This document shows, piece by piece, positions 54,165 through 62,568 of a stretch of DNA of 64,000 nt (positions are counted from its first letter, which is position 1; each line of letters starts with the position of its first letter). The DNA is taken from contig NZ_LECT01000028.1 of assembly GCF_001027925.1 (NCBI RefSeq), forward strand, positions 62,001-126,000, given 5' to 3'. The DNA comes from Rhodopirellula islandica. GTDB lineage: Bacteria > Planctomycetota > Planctomycetia > Pirellulales > Pirellulaceae. A program made the position numbers and the translations under genes. Under the pieces are notes generated by a model. That model was not told the origin of the DNA, made no database searches, and saw only the letters and a program-made list of their open reading frames with translations.

Positions 54165-56018
54165 ATGGCCCATCTCACCGCTTCCATCGACGGCAACCCT
54201 TCGGGCACGTTTCAGTTAGACCGAGACGAAATGCAGGTGGGACGTCACCCCGATTGCGACATTGTGGTCGACGCCGGAGCCGTCAGCCGTTTCCATGCGA
54301 AAATCGTCAAGACGGGCAACGAGTTCGCTGTCGAAGACGCCGGCAGTCGCAACGGAACCTTCGTCAACGGGCAACTGCTGGCGCGGCCTCACGTGCTCTC
54401 CGAAGGCGACCGAATCCGAATCAGCGAAGTCATGCTGGTCTTCCACGGCGACGAAGCACCGGGCTTTGCCAGCGGAAGCGGCAGTGGCGAAATGACCTTC
54501 GATGGATCCAATTTTGGGATCTTGATGGTCGATGAGACTCACGCGAAACAGATCACTGGTCCCAAGGTCGAGTTTCGTTCGGGTGACGATGGCCTGAAGA
54601 TGTCGGCGACGGCGGAAGCCAAACTGGCCGCCTTGATCGCCATCAACAGCAATCTGACCGGTGCCATTTCCGTCGATGACGTGCTGCCCAAAGTCCTCTC
54701 GAGTTTGTTTCAAATCTTTCCATCGGCCGACCGCGGTTTTGTGGTCATGGAAACCCCCGACGGGGCATTGGTTCCTCGTTGGGTCCAATTGCGAAACAAA
54801 ACGGACGACACCGAAACGATTCGGATCAGTCGAACCATCATTCGCCAAACGATGGAAACCGGTCACACCATTCTGTCGCTCGATGCGATGGACGACAGTC
54901 GGTTTGACAGCAGCGAATCGATCGCCGACTTTTCGATTCGTTCGATGATGTGCGCGCCCCTGCACGACGAAGACGGCAATGCCATCGGCGCTTTGCAAAT
55001 TGACTCCACCCAGGGTCGCGGCCAATTCCGAGACGAGGACATCGACTTGCTGACCGGCATCGCTGCCCAAGCCAGTGTGGTGATCAACAACGCTCGCATG
55101 CACGAACGCGCATTGCGACAACAGGAAGTCGAACAAGATCTCAAGCTTGCCAAAGAAGTCCAGCGAGCCTTCCTTCCTGCAAAAGAACCGAAGGTTCCAA
55201 CCTATTACCTCGAGAGTTTTTACCAAGCCGCCAACCACATCGGCGGCGACTACTTTGACTACGTCGACCTGCCGGACGGACGGCTCGCTGTCGTGGTGGC
55301 GGATGTCGTCGGCCACGGGGTGGCCGCCGCGATGTACATGGCCAAACTGTCGGCGGAGACTCGATTTTGCCTGGCCAGCGAACCCGATCTCGCTCGCGCG
55401 GTGGAACGTCTCAACGACCGCATGAGCGCCTTGGAAGTCCAACGCTTCGTGACTTACCTGTTGGTTGTGATCGACCCGCAGTCCAATGAACTCAAGATCG
55501 TCAACGCAGGCCACATGCCTCCCATCGTACGCGATGCGGTGACTGGCAAAATCAGCGAACCGGGCGACGAAGACTCCGGCCTGCCGATCGCGATCGACGA
55601 AGGCATGGACTACGCCGTGACCACGGTCCCCATGCACGCGGGTGACCTGGCGTTGATGTACACCGATGGTTTCAGTGAAGCACTCAACGCAAAAGAAGAA
55701 GAGTGGGGAACCGATCCACTTCGCCAAATTGTTCTCAATGCGGTCCCCTCGGGCGAAGACGACGAGCCCTTGGCCAAAACGGTCAAGGGTGACATCGTTC
55801 GCCAAGCGTTCGAGCACATGGGAAGCGCAGTGCAATTCGACGACATGTGCCTGGTCATCATTGAACGAACCGAAGATGCCGCCGGAGGCAAACCGCGAAG
55901 CGCCCCCGCCCTTGCCGAACCCGGTGAAGAACCACCCAAAACCTCCAAACAATCTGAAACGATCAACGAACTGGATATCAACGACACCCTGCCAACCGAT
56001 CTGTCGGAAAACGGCTGA
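54165..56018 (+). CDS. FHA-GAF-PP2C (SpoIIE-type) phosphatase
   Basis: Signalling protein of 617 residues with three domains. FHA at ~24-93 (QVGRHPDCDIVV, AVSRFHAKI, AGSRNGTFVN), GAF at ~155-310 (FSIRSMMCAPLHDEDGNAIGALQID) and a PP2C/SpoIIE phosphatase at ~345-565. The metal-site Asp residues lie in GGDYFDYVDL and VVVADVVGHGVAAAMY, and DLALMYTDGFSEALN carries the late Asp. A coiled-coil segment (ALRQQEVEQDLKLAKEVQRAFLP) links GAF to phosphatase. It probably dephosphorylates an anti-sigma-factor antagonist-type partner, which is not in the window. The C-terminal 50 residues are disordered. Confidence 0.93.
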   Translation: MAHLTASIDGNPSGTFQLDRDEMQVGRHPDCDIVVDAGAVSRFHAKIVKTGNEFAVEDAGSRNGTFVNGQLLARPHVLSEGDRIRISEVMLVFHGDEAPGFASGSGSGEMTFDGSNFGILMVDETHAKQITGPKVEFRSGDDGLKMSATAEAKLAALIAINSNLTGAISVDDVLPKVLSSLFQIFPSADRGFVVMETPDGALVPRWVQLRNKTDDTETIRISRTIIRQTMETGHTILSLDAMDDSRFDSSESIADFSIRSMMCAPLHDEDGNAIGALQIDSTQGRGQFRDEDIDLLTGIAAQASVVINNARMHERALRQQEVEQDLKLAKEVQRAFLPAKEPKVPTYYLESFYQAANHIGGDYFDYVDLPDGRLAVVVADVVGHGVAAAMYMAKLSAETRFCLASEPDLARAVERLNDRMSALEVQRFVTYLLVVIDPQSNELKIVNAGHMPPIVRDAVTGKISEPGDEDSGLPIAIDEGMDYAVTTVPMHAGDLALMYTDGFSEALNAKEEEWGTDPLRQIVLNAVPSGEDDEPLAKTVKGDIVRQAFEHMGSAVQFDDMCLVIIERTEDAAGGKPRSAPALAEPGEEPPKTSKQSETINELDINDTLPTDLSENG

Positions 56019-56175
56019 TCGCCTAACGCACCTTGTGTTTTCGATCACCGTCACCGGCACGTGTTTCGACCCGCTCCATGACGCAAGAAGGTCTTGACGA
56101 CTTTCGCGACGTTGACCTCCAATTTTTTCAGCTCTCCCAGACCTCTCGCCGCCTTCTTAAGACACGCAACTCATC

Positions 56176-57297
56176 ATGACCAAGACAACCTGCCGCTGGG
56201 GAATCTTAGGCGCCGCAAACATCGCTCGTAAAAACTGGAAAGCCATTCGGATGAGTGGGAACGGCGTCGTTGCCGCCGTCGCCAGCCGGGATGTGCAGCG
56301 GGCCGAATCCTTCATCCACGATTGCTCGCTGGAATGCCCCCCCGTGACCACTGCAGCCGATGGCTCCGCGGAACTGACTCGCCCCGAGGCCATGGGCGAT
56401 TACCAAGCGATGCTGGACCGCGACGACATTGACGCGGTTTACATCGCTGTGCCAACGACGCATCGCAAAAAATGGGTGCTCGCCGCGGCCGCAGCAGGCA
56501 AACATGTGATCGCTGAAAAACCATTCGCCGTTCACAGCGACGACGCCAACGAAATGGCCGATGCCTGCCGCGAAGCTGGTGTGAACCTGATGGACGGCGT
56601 GATGTTCGATCACTCCAGCCGACTGCCTGAACTCAAACACACGCTGACCGACCCGGTCGCGTTTGGCGACCTGAAACGAATCCAAACGCACTTCTCATTT
56701 TGCGGTGATGACTCGTTCGAAGAAGCCAACATTCGCGCCAATGCAGAACTCGAACCACACGGTGCACTCGGCGACCTGGGTTGGTACTGCATCCGATTCA
56801 CACTTTGGGCCGCCGGGGACCGACTGCCAGTCGCCGTCAGCGGCCAATCGACCGTCCGCTTGGATGAAGGCCGCGTGCCCGGTGAATTTCAAGGCGAGAT
56901 GCGATTTGATGACGGACTGACCGCGGGCTTCTTCTGCTCGTTCTTTTCCGTCAACCAGCAAACCGCCACCCTCTCCGGCAACCGCGGCTATGTGACACTG
57001 AACGATTTCGTGCTGCCATTCAACGGCTCCGAATCCAGCTGGGAAACGCACCAGCACGAACTGTTCATCGACAACTGCCGCTGGAACTTCGGCAAACACA
57101 CTCGCCAACAGGGCGTCACCGAACACGCCAGCGGCGAAGCGGACTCCCAAGAAACACGCATGTTCCGGCACTTCGCGGACGAAGTCCTGCACGGCCGCGT
57201 CGAGACTCGCTCGTCGGACATCGCGATCAAGACCCAACAAGTGCTTGACGCACTGCGTCGCAGCGACGCCGACGAAAGCAATTGGGTCTCGCTCTAG
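56176..57297 (+). CDS. Gfo/Idh/MocA family oxidoreductase (cytoplasmic)
   Basis: NAD(P)-dependent oxidoreductase of 373 residues with RWGILGAANIARKNWKAI, the loop VAAVASRDVQRAESF and EKPFAVHSDDANEMADAC, whose Lys is catalytic. The C-terminal domain has LGDLGWYCIRFTLWAAGD with a His-free GDLGWY region. No signal peptide, unlike the 25197 paralogue. Likely oxidises a sugar or inositol derivative; substrate unknown. Single gene. Confidence 0.92.
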   Translation: MTKTTCRWGILGAANIARKNWKAIRMSGNGVVAAVASRDVQRAESFIHDCSLECPPVTTAADGSAELTRPEAMGDYQAMLDRDDIDAVYIAVPTTHRKKWVLAAAAAGKHVIAEKPFAVHSDDANEMADACREAGVNLMDGVMFDHSSRLPELKHTLTDPVAFGDLKRIQTHFSFCGDDSFEEANIRANAELEPHGALGDLGWYCIRFTLWAAGDRLPVAVSGQSTVRLDEGRVPGEFQGEMRFDDGLTAGFFCSFFSVNQQTATLSGNRGYVTLNDFVLPFNGSESSWETHQHELFIDNCRWNFGKHTRQQGVTEHASGEADSQETRMFRHFADEVLHGRVETRSSDIAIKTQQVLDALRRSDADESNWVSL

Positions 57298-57388
57298 CAG
57301 GTAAACAGGAATGATGGGGAAGAACCAATTGAGCCGTCTGGGCGTTGGCCTGGACTGCGAACCGCCTGGAGCTCCAGAGGACTTCGGT

Positions 57389-57478
57389 TGCGCAAGTTTT
57401 ACCCCGAAGGGATGGCAGACAGGAGCCGGTGGTTTGAACGATGCTATCCTTACCGAATTTTCAGCAGTCCAGCGTTGG
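57389..57478. repeat. Degenerate mosaic of the palindromic element flank
   Basis: TGCGCAAGTTTTACCCCGAAGG (first 12 bases exact) and the next ~25 bases match the left end of the elements at 20697 and 30778 with several changes. Downstream, AGCAGTCCAGCGTT (57463-57476) is the reverse complement of AACGCTGGACTGCT at 20643-20656. The remaining element is missing. The 208-base gap 57298-57505 shows no gene. Confidence 0.5.
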
Positions 57479-57505
57479 CACCGATTGAACGCCCCGTCGT
57501 CCGTT

Positions 57506-58423
57506 TCAGCTGGGCTTCTCATAAAACTTGCTGATATCCAGTTCTTGCTTCTGCTCCTGTTCCATCAACTTCAAACGTGACTCCATTCGTTCGATACGCC
57601 GGAGCAACAGCGGGATCGTGTCACGATCTTCGGTCACGCGAACGGGGCGAGGCACCGGTGGGTAACCCAGGTGCCGCTGCATCGCACCAAACAAGTACAC
57701 CGGATCTTTGCGACGGTTCGCCAAAGCGATGCGGCCTTCTTTCTCGCCAAACAGAAACGGCCCCTTCTGACTGGCGTCTTGATCAGCTTCGATCAACCGG
57801 CGCCGATACTCTTCGCTGCCCAGAAACAGCAAATCCGCCAAGTCAACCAGGCCCACCTGGGCTCGCAGATTCAGCAACCACTGCGACCATGACGAGTCGT
57901 AAACCGGATCCTGGCTCATCGCCAACAAGCCTGCGTCATAGCCCAACCGGTTTCGCGAAAGCGTTTCGAACTGAAAGAAAAAGAAGCCGCAACGATTGTG
58001 CTGCAACATCGCTTCCGGAGTGGCCGGCCCGCGATGGTGCGGATTGGCCCGTGCAGCCGGCAACGCGTCCGACTCCACCGCTTCCAACTGCTCACTGAAC
58101 TGAGACCGCAACTTCGCATCCGCCTGCAAAATCTGCAGAGCCAAGTGAATGGTGAAGCGCCCGGCCTCCTCTTCGGATTCGTTGATCAGATAGGTTTGAA
58201 AGGGCGAGAAATAGTGCGACAGTCGCTCCATCGCCGGGCCCATCAAACCCGTGTGCCGCAGTTCGGTCAGCATGAACTCGATCGCCATCGGCAACCGAGT
58301 TGTCGCCAACAGTTCGTGCCGCAATTGCTCAAGCAACTCCTGCATCGGAGTTTGCTCGGCGATGCGTTGTCGTAGCAAATCAAACAAGTACGCCTGTTCG
58401 ACATATTCGGAGTGCGGCAGCAT
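57506..58423 (-). CDS. Conserved-looking protein of unknown function
   Basis: Not recognised. The 305-residue protein (ATG 58423) is mainly helical, without signal peptide or membrane span. It begins MLPHSEYVEQAYLFDLLRQRI, has a central region with ERLSHYFSPFQTYLINESEEE and GFFFFQFETLSRNR, a helical LVDLADLLFLGSEEYRRRL segment and a coiled-coil end (RRIERMESRLKLMEQEQ). Good codon usage and length support a real gene. It stands between a Gfo/Idh gene and a repeat-containing gap. Confidence 0.72.
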   Translation of the reverse strand: MLPHSEYVEQAYLFDLLRQRIAEQTPMQELLEQLRHELLATTRLPMAIEFMLTELRHTGLMGPAMERLSHYFSPFQTYLINESEEEAGRFTIHLALQILQADAKLRSQFSEQLEAVESDALPAARANPHHRGPATPEAMLQHNRCGFFFFQFETLSRNRLGYDAGLLAMSQDPVYDSSWSQWLLNLRAQVGLVDLADLLFLGSEEYRRRLIEADQDASQKGPFLFGEKEGRIALANRRKDPVYLFGAMQRHLGYPPVPRPVRVTEDRDTIPLLLRRIERMESRLKLMEQEQKQELDISKFYEKPS

Positions 58424-58426
58424 CAA

Positions 58427-58803
58427 AGATCTTCAAAGAGAAGCGTGTGTTCGTTTCCAATAGCTTAGCGGATTAGCGGCGAACTCGAATCCGCCCGCCA
58501 AAGTGCCAATCCGGCAATGTTCTGCAAAACCCTGCCCATGGCAGAGACCATGCAGTTTTTTGACACTGCATTTCGGCGGATTTCCAAATGGTGTACCTCT
58601 CCCGAAACGCAGTTTGGGGAGAGGTCGAGCGACGCCGTTCAGGCGTACGCGAGGGTGAGGGCCGGGCATGAGAAGTGAGGCGCGTTACCCCTCCTTGGAA
58701 AGCTCGCATACGTCCGTCCGGCATCACTCCCGCCTTGGCTTCATCCTCGACGTTACAATAGCAGGCAGGGTTTTGTCGGATGTGTCAAAGGAGAACAAGC
58801 AAG
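58427..58803. other. Intergenic region with hairpin repeat
   Basis: No gene recognised. CCTCTCCC (58596-58603) pairs with GGGAGAGG (58617-58624) around a 13-base loop. It is followed by TCGAGCGACGCC and GCGAGGGTGAGGGCCGGGC (58651-58669), which has the look of a short intergenic repeat, though it occurs once here. The Uma2 gene has GGAG about nine bases before its ATG. Confidence 0.45.
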
Positions 58804-59364
58804 ATGAGTACGGCACTGCAATTGTCACTCGAAGAATACGACCGGATGATTGCTGCGGGAGCATTCGTCGGCATGGACCGACACATCGAATTGATTCGTG
58901 GGGAGTTGCGCCAGATGAATCCAGCAGGACCGGTTCACGGGGATTTGATTGCCTATGTGATGACCTGGTCAGCGGAAAACGCTGATCTAAAACGCTTCTT
59001 TATCACCGGTCAATCTGGCGTGAACATGCCTGAAGTGGGCAGTCGTCCCGAACCGGACGTGTTCTGGATCCATCGCAAGCGTTACCGCGACCGACATCCT
59101 GGAGTGAGCGATGTTGTTCTCGCGATTGAGGTGGCCGATTCCAGCTTGCAGTATGACTTGGGCGAAAAAGCAGACCTATACGCCGAGGCAGGACTCTCCG
59201 AATACTGGGTCGTCGATGCACCACACCAGCGACTGCACGTGATGCGTGAGCCAACCGGCAAGGCATACAACCATCGCAAAATCTTTCATTTTGGCGATTC
59301 AGCCTCTCCATCGATCCAACCCACCGCGACCCTGGACCTACAAGATCTATTTGAAGGTGAGTGA
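58804..59364 (+). CDS. Uma2 family endonuclease-like protein
   Basis: PD-(D/E)XK-fold protein of 186 residues of the DUF820/Uma2 family. Features are LSLEEYDRMIAAG, HIELIRGELRQMNPAG, the core GSRPEPDVFWI (Asp), VVLAIEVADSSLQYDLGEKADLYAEAGLSEYWVVDA with E-x-A pattern and D-x-G-EKA-Y-A-AG. The conserved P-D, E and K residues fit a nuclease active site. ATG 58804. The family is multicopy in planctomycetes and cyanobacteria, and its role is unknown. Confidence 0.9.
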   Translation: MSTALQLSLEEYDRMIAAGAFVGMDRHIELIRGELRQMNPAGPVHGDLIAYVMTWSAENADLKRFFITGQSGVNMPEVGSRPEPDVFWIHRKRYRDRHPGVSDVVLAIEVADSSLQYDLGEKADLYAEAGLSEYWVVDAPHQRLHVMREPTGKAYNHRKIFHFGDSASPSIQPTATLDLQDLFEGE

Positions 59365-59418
59365 GGGATCGAACCAGCCAACACCAAGCCTCCGCGTGTT
59401 GGCATCACTCGATACCAC

Positions 59419-60327
59419 TCAGACGCTCCCGAATTTCAAGAGGCGTCCCACGGCTCCACGACCACCCAAGAAACGAAGCGGTGCAAGTCCTCCCAGCAAG
59501 GCGAACAGGGCCAACGCACTTCCCGGTTCGGGAACGGCGATGACAGAAGTGCTGGACAAGGAAAAGTTCAGGCTATACCCCGTTGACGCTTGGACCGTTT
59601 CCCCGGGGTCTCCCACCACACTGTAGCGGGACTTCGTGACCAAGTTGTACGATCCAGGAGCGAGTTCCAGTGCGGCAATGCTGAAGAGAGCATCGCCGTC
59701 GAAGATCTTGAAAATCTCGATGTCCGTTGGTGGTGTACTCGTGCCGCCAGTGCTTGTCGCGTCGAGATGTCCATCAAGTTGGATGGTGGAATTGCGGATG
59801 CGAGTTCCATCGGAAAGATCGTCTCCGTGCCCACTGACTGGCTCGAGAGCGCCCTCCGCTGTCACGCTCGCGGAGAGCGTAAGATAAGCCGTTTCATTGA
59901 TGTAAAAGGACACTTGAGTTGTATCGAAGATAGTGGCCTCGTCATCCAGTGTGCCAGCAATTGCCACTTCACCGCTCGTCGAACCGGTAAAGTCAAATCG
60001 CAGATGACTGTTCTCATCGAAGGAATAAGAAGTGTATTCCTGCTTGACCGTCGCTCGACTGTGCTCGGTGACAGGATCTAGGCCGTAGTCCGTCTCGGTG
60101 ATGGTCGTATTCATGAACGCCGGCCCATTCGTATTGCTTCCACTGAACTGCTGGCCATACGTCTCATCGCGACCGTCACGAGCGTGCACCGTCGTGATGG
60201 AGGCTTGCTGCTGAATTTGATGCGAGTGAATCACCAACGCTGCTTCCGAACGCGACTCCATCCCGAAAAGAAGGAGTGCAAGAGAAAGACCAAGCAAAGA
60301 AAGGGAACATCCTGTTCGCGTCATCAT
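59419..60327 (-). CDS. PEP-CTERM sorted exported protein
   Basis: Exported protein of 302 residues. The signal peptide (GCSLSLLGLSLALLLFGM) is followed by a Thr/Ser-rich beta domain. The C-terminus has VPEPGSALALFALLGGLAPL and a short basic end (RFLGGRGAVGR), the sorting signal cleaved by an exosortase. Such proteins usually reach an extracellular polysaccharide matrix. No exosortase (EpsH/XrtA) was seen in the window. ATG 60327 is chosen because an upstream frame lacks a signal. Confidence 0.85.
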   Translation of the reverse strand: MMTRTGCSLSLLGLSLALLLFGMESRSEAALVIHSHQIQQQASITTVHARDGRDETYGQQFSGSNTNGPAFMNTTITETDYGLDPVTEHSRATVKQEYTSYSFDENSHLRFDFTGSTSGEVAIAGTLDDEATIFDTTQVSFYINETAYLTLSASVTAEGALEPVSGHGDDLSDGTRIRNSTIQLDGHLDATSTGGTSTPPTDIEIFKIFDGDALFSIAALELAPGSYNLVTKSRYSVVGDPGETVQASTGYSLNFSLSSTSVIAVPEPGSALALFALLGGLAPLRFLGGRGAVGRLLKFGSV

Positions 60328-60453
60328 GTCCGTCCATGGGGCAAGTCTGGAGGTGTAGGAAAGCGAGGCAAGGCGGATCGTAGACACCTGCTTCCGTTTG
60401 AACAAGTGAGAAACTGGGCTGCCAATCAGACAACCGGACCTGCTTAGGACAAT

Positions 60454-60548
60454 GTGAACAACAAGTGACGTAGCGGAAGGGCGCGAGCCCTCCGGTTCCT
60501 CACCGGGCGGCTTGCGCCACACCGCTAACATCGTCACTTGTTGTTCAC
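60454..60548. repeat. 95-base palindromic element
   Basis: GTGAACAACAAGTGACG (60454-60470) and CGTCACTTGTTGTTCAC (60532-60548) are perfect 17-bp inverted repeats. Just inside, TAGCGG (60471-60476) is matched by CCGCTA (60522-60527). The interior is GC-rich (GGGCGCGAGCCCTCCGG). It sits between the PEP-CTERM and GIY-YIG genes. It is a non-coding REP/MITE-like unit, unrelated in sequence to the 20697 element. Confidence 0.75.
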
Positions 60549-60593
60549 GCGTTGCTACCCACCGGAGCAAATCAAGGAACGCCGCACCCCATC

Positions 60594-61922
60594 TCAAAGT
60601 GCCTCCGCACGATGATGCGCAAGATGGTGATAGCGTCTGCCGGCGGCTTCCGGCTGGAACGTTTGCTTCAGTTCGCCGCGGTGCTTGCGAAACCACTTGG
60701 AAACCACCGCGACGCTGTGCGGGTGATCAGCCCGGATCCGTTCATGCCGTCGCTTCAACATCGACGCCCACTTCTGCATCGTCGGGCGTAGTTGCTGGTA
60801 TTGGTCGCGGTCTTTGGGCGCCGCGACCACGTCGATGATTTCACCGGATCGAATCAAGTACCAAATCGAACAAGCGTCGTACCCCGTCGCCGCGTAAACA
60901 AACGAATAATCGCGACGAGCGTGCGACAAGTAAGACAGTTTGCGAGTTGCGTATGCCAGTGACTTCATCGTGTCACGCGCTCGCGAAGCCAACTCGTATT
61001 GCTGATTGGCCGACGCAGACTCCATCAACTCTTGGATGGCGATCAAGGGCTCGTCGTTGAACCCGTCCAGAAAGCTCTCCGCTGCCACGACGCGTTTCAA
61101 GTAATCTTTGCGAGTGCAAGCGGCCGCGCAGGGCCCCAGGCACGTGCCGATTTCCAGACGCAAACAACCAGGGCGTGGCTGCCGGTCAAACAAGGAAAGC
61201 TGGTCTTGAAACTGAAAGACCGTTTGTTGACTGCAGTCGCGAAGTTGAAACGTTTTGTTGAGCGCGTCGATCACATCTCGCATGCGCGCCAGTCCGAAAA
61301 ACGGCCCTTCGACGGCAACACAATCCGAAGTGGGCGGGGTGCTGGCGAGGAAGAACGTCTCCGCTGGCTTCCGCCCCAAGCACAGGTAAACAGCCCGCTG
61401 CCTCTGCGGCACGCCTTGAACATTGAATCGAGGTGCCCAACGACGAATCAAATCGAGTTCTCGAAGTTGGGCGGCGAAGTCACTCGGCTGGGTTTCCCAC
61501 TGAATCGCGCGCGAATTCTCGATGATGCGGCCGCCCTTTTCCTTGGACGCTGCTTCTCCAAAATAGCTCATCAAACGATGCCGAAGCGATCGACTCTTGC
61601 CGACATAGATCAACTCACCGTGCCGGTCAAACATGCCGTAGACCCCAGGAACGGGGGGACACTGACGCTTGACCTTGGTTTGTAGCGTCGCGGAGTCCTC
61701 CGCACCGACCATGTCACACGGTCGATCGCCATAGGGATCCAAAGGGTCGCTGCCGAAACCATCGACGAGCCGGGTGGACAAAGACTGAGGCGGTGTTGCG
61801 GCCCGCTTCTTTTTCGGACGGATCTTGGGATCATTTGCGGCGGGAGCGTCGCTCACCAACGCCCCGGCGAGCAAGTCATTTCCGCTGGTCTCGCGTTTTT
61901 TGCGTCCTTTACGTTTTGCCAC
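60594..61922 (-). CDS. UvrC-like GIY-YIG nuclease lacking C-terminal nuclease domain
   Basis: Protein of ~442 residues with the N-terminal half of UvrC. GIY-YIG at ~93-170 (GVYGMFDRHG, LIYVGKSRSLRHRL, the catalytic-type Glu155 in LRELDLIRRW). A four-Cys cluster C-x7-C-x3-C-x3-C (GCLRLEIGTCLGPC) matches that of UvrC, and a UVR-like helical hairpin (IQELMESASANQQYEL) follows. No RNase H-like domain or HhH is present, so it resembles Cho more than UvrC. The GTG at 61922 has GAAAGAG upstream; a TTG at 62030 extends it. Might assist or modify excision repair; not tested. Confidence 0.87.
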   Translation of the reverse strand: MAKRKGRKKRETSGNDLLAGALVSDAPAANDPKIRPKKKRAATPPQSLSTRLVDGFGSDPLDPYGDRPCDMVGAEDSATLQTKVKRQCPPVPGVYGMFDRHGELIYVGKSRSLRHRLMSYFGEAASKEKGGRIIENSRAIQWETQPSDFAAQLRELDLIRRWAPRFNVQGVPQRQRAVYLCLGRKPAETFFLASTPPTSDCVAVEGPFFGLARMRDVIDALNKTFQLRDCSQQTVFQFQDQLSLFDRQPRPGCLRLEIGTCLGPCAAACTRKDYLKRVVAAESFLDGFNDEPLIAIQELMESASANQQYELASRARDTMKSLAYATRKLSYLSHARRDYSFVYAATGYDACSIWYLIRSGEIIDVVAAPKDRDQYQQLRPTMQKWASMLKRRHERIRADHPHSVAVVSKWFRKHRGELKQTFQPEAAGRRYHHLAHHRAEAL

Positions 61923-62119
61923 CGTATCTCTTTCGCCACCATCCGTGGGATTTTCGCTCACGGCCGAATCGCCGTGGCAATGCAGAGTATTCCATCTTTG
62001 CGGTCGTTGACCAAGCGGAAATTGGCGCAAGCCCGCCGCGGGGACTTCTCTTTCTAGGCGTTTTCGTGTTCAATATCGGACTTCCCTTTCACCCCTCACA
62101 AGCTGCGCCCTGACGCTTT

Positions 62120-62563
62120 ATGGCTACCGAGCAAACCGAAGACACGCCCCCAGAAGAAATTCCCGTCGAAATCGTTCTGCGCTACAACAAAGACGATACC
62201 GACGAGCATGGCTTTGCGTCGGTTTGGAACGTTGCCTCAGCCACTTGTGACGGCGACACCGCGCGGACCCGCGACATGGCGGGACGAATGCTCGGATTCT
62301 TGTGCAAAAAAGACTACGAACACGTTGTCTGCAGCTCAACCGACGCTTCTTACCTGGATGAATGGTTCGAACGCGACAAAGCGATCCTCTACAACTGGAA
62401 AGCTGACAGCGAAACGACCGACGCAATCACCCAGCACGCTTATGTGCCGGCCGCTGCGATGATCAGTTTCCTGAAACGCGAGAAGTTCAAACCAACTGCG
62501 AACTACAGCCCTCGCCGGGCTGACCGCGTGGCTTGGTTCCAAGAAAAGTGGGGCCTCGGCTGA
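62120..62563 (+). CDS. Small protein of unknown function
   Basis: Not recognised. The 147-residue acidic protein (ATG 62120) has no signal peptide or span. Segments are EIVLRYNKDDTDEHGF, a TRDMAGRMLGFLCKKDY helix and AWFQEKWGLG at the end. Six bases separate it from the DUF4272 gene start at 62569, which suggests an operon. Coding character is consistent along the length. Confidence 0.65.
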   Translation: MATEQTEDTPPEEIPVEIVLRYNKDDTDEHGFASVWNVASATCDGDTARTRDMAGRMLGFLCKKDYEHVVCSSTDASYLDEWFERDKAILYNWKADSETTDAITQHAYVPAAAMISFLKREKFKPTANYSPRRADRVAWFQEKWGLG

Positions 62564-62568
62564 GCCCG

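Noticed and set aside
54216-56060. 614-codon minus-strand frame opposite the FHA-GAF-PP2C gene
   Set aside because: Shadow of a recognised signalling protein; no domain in its translation.
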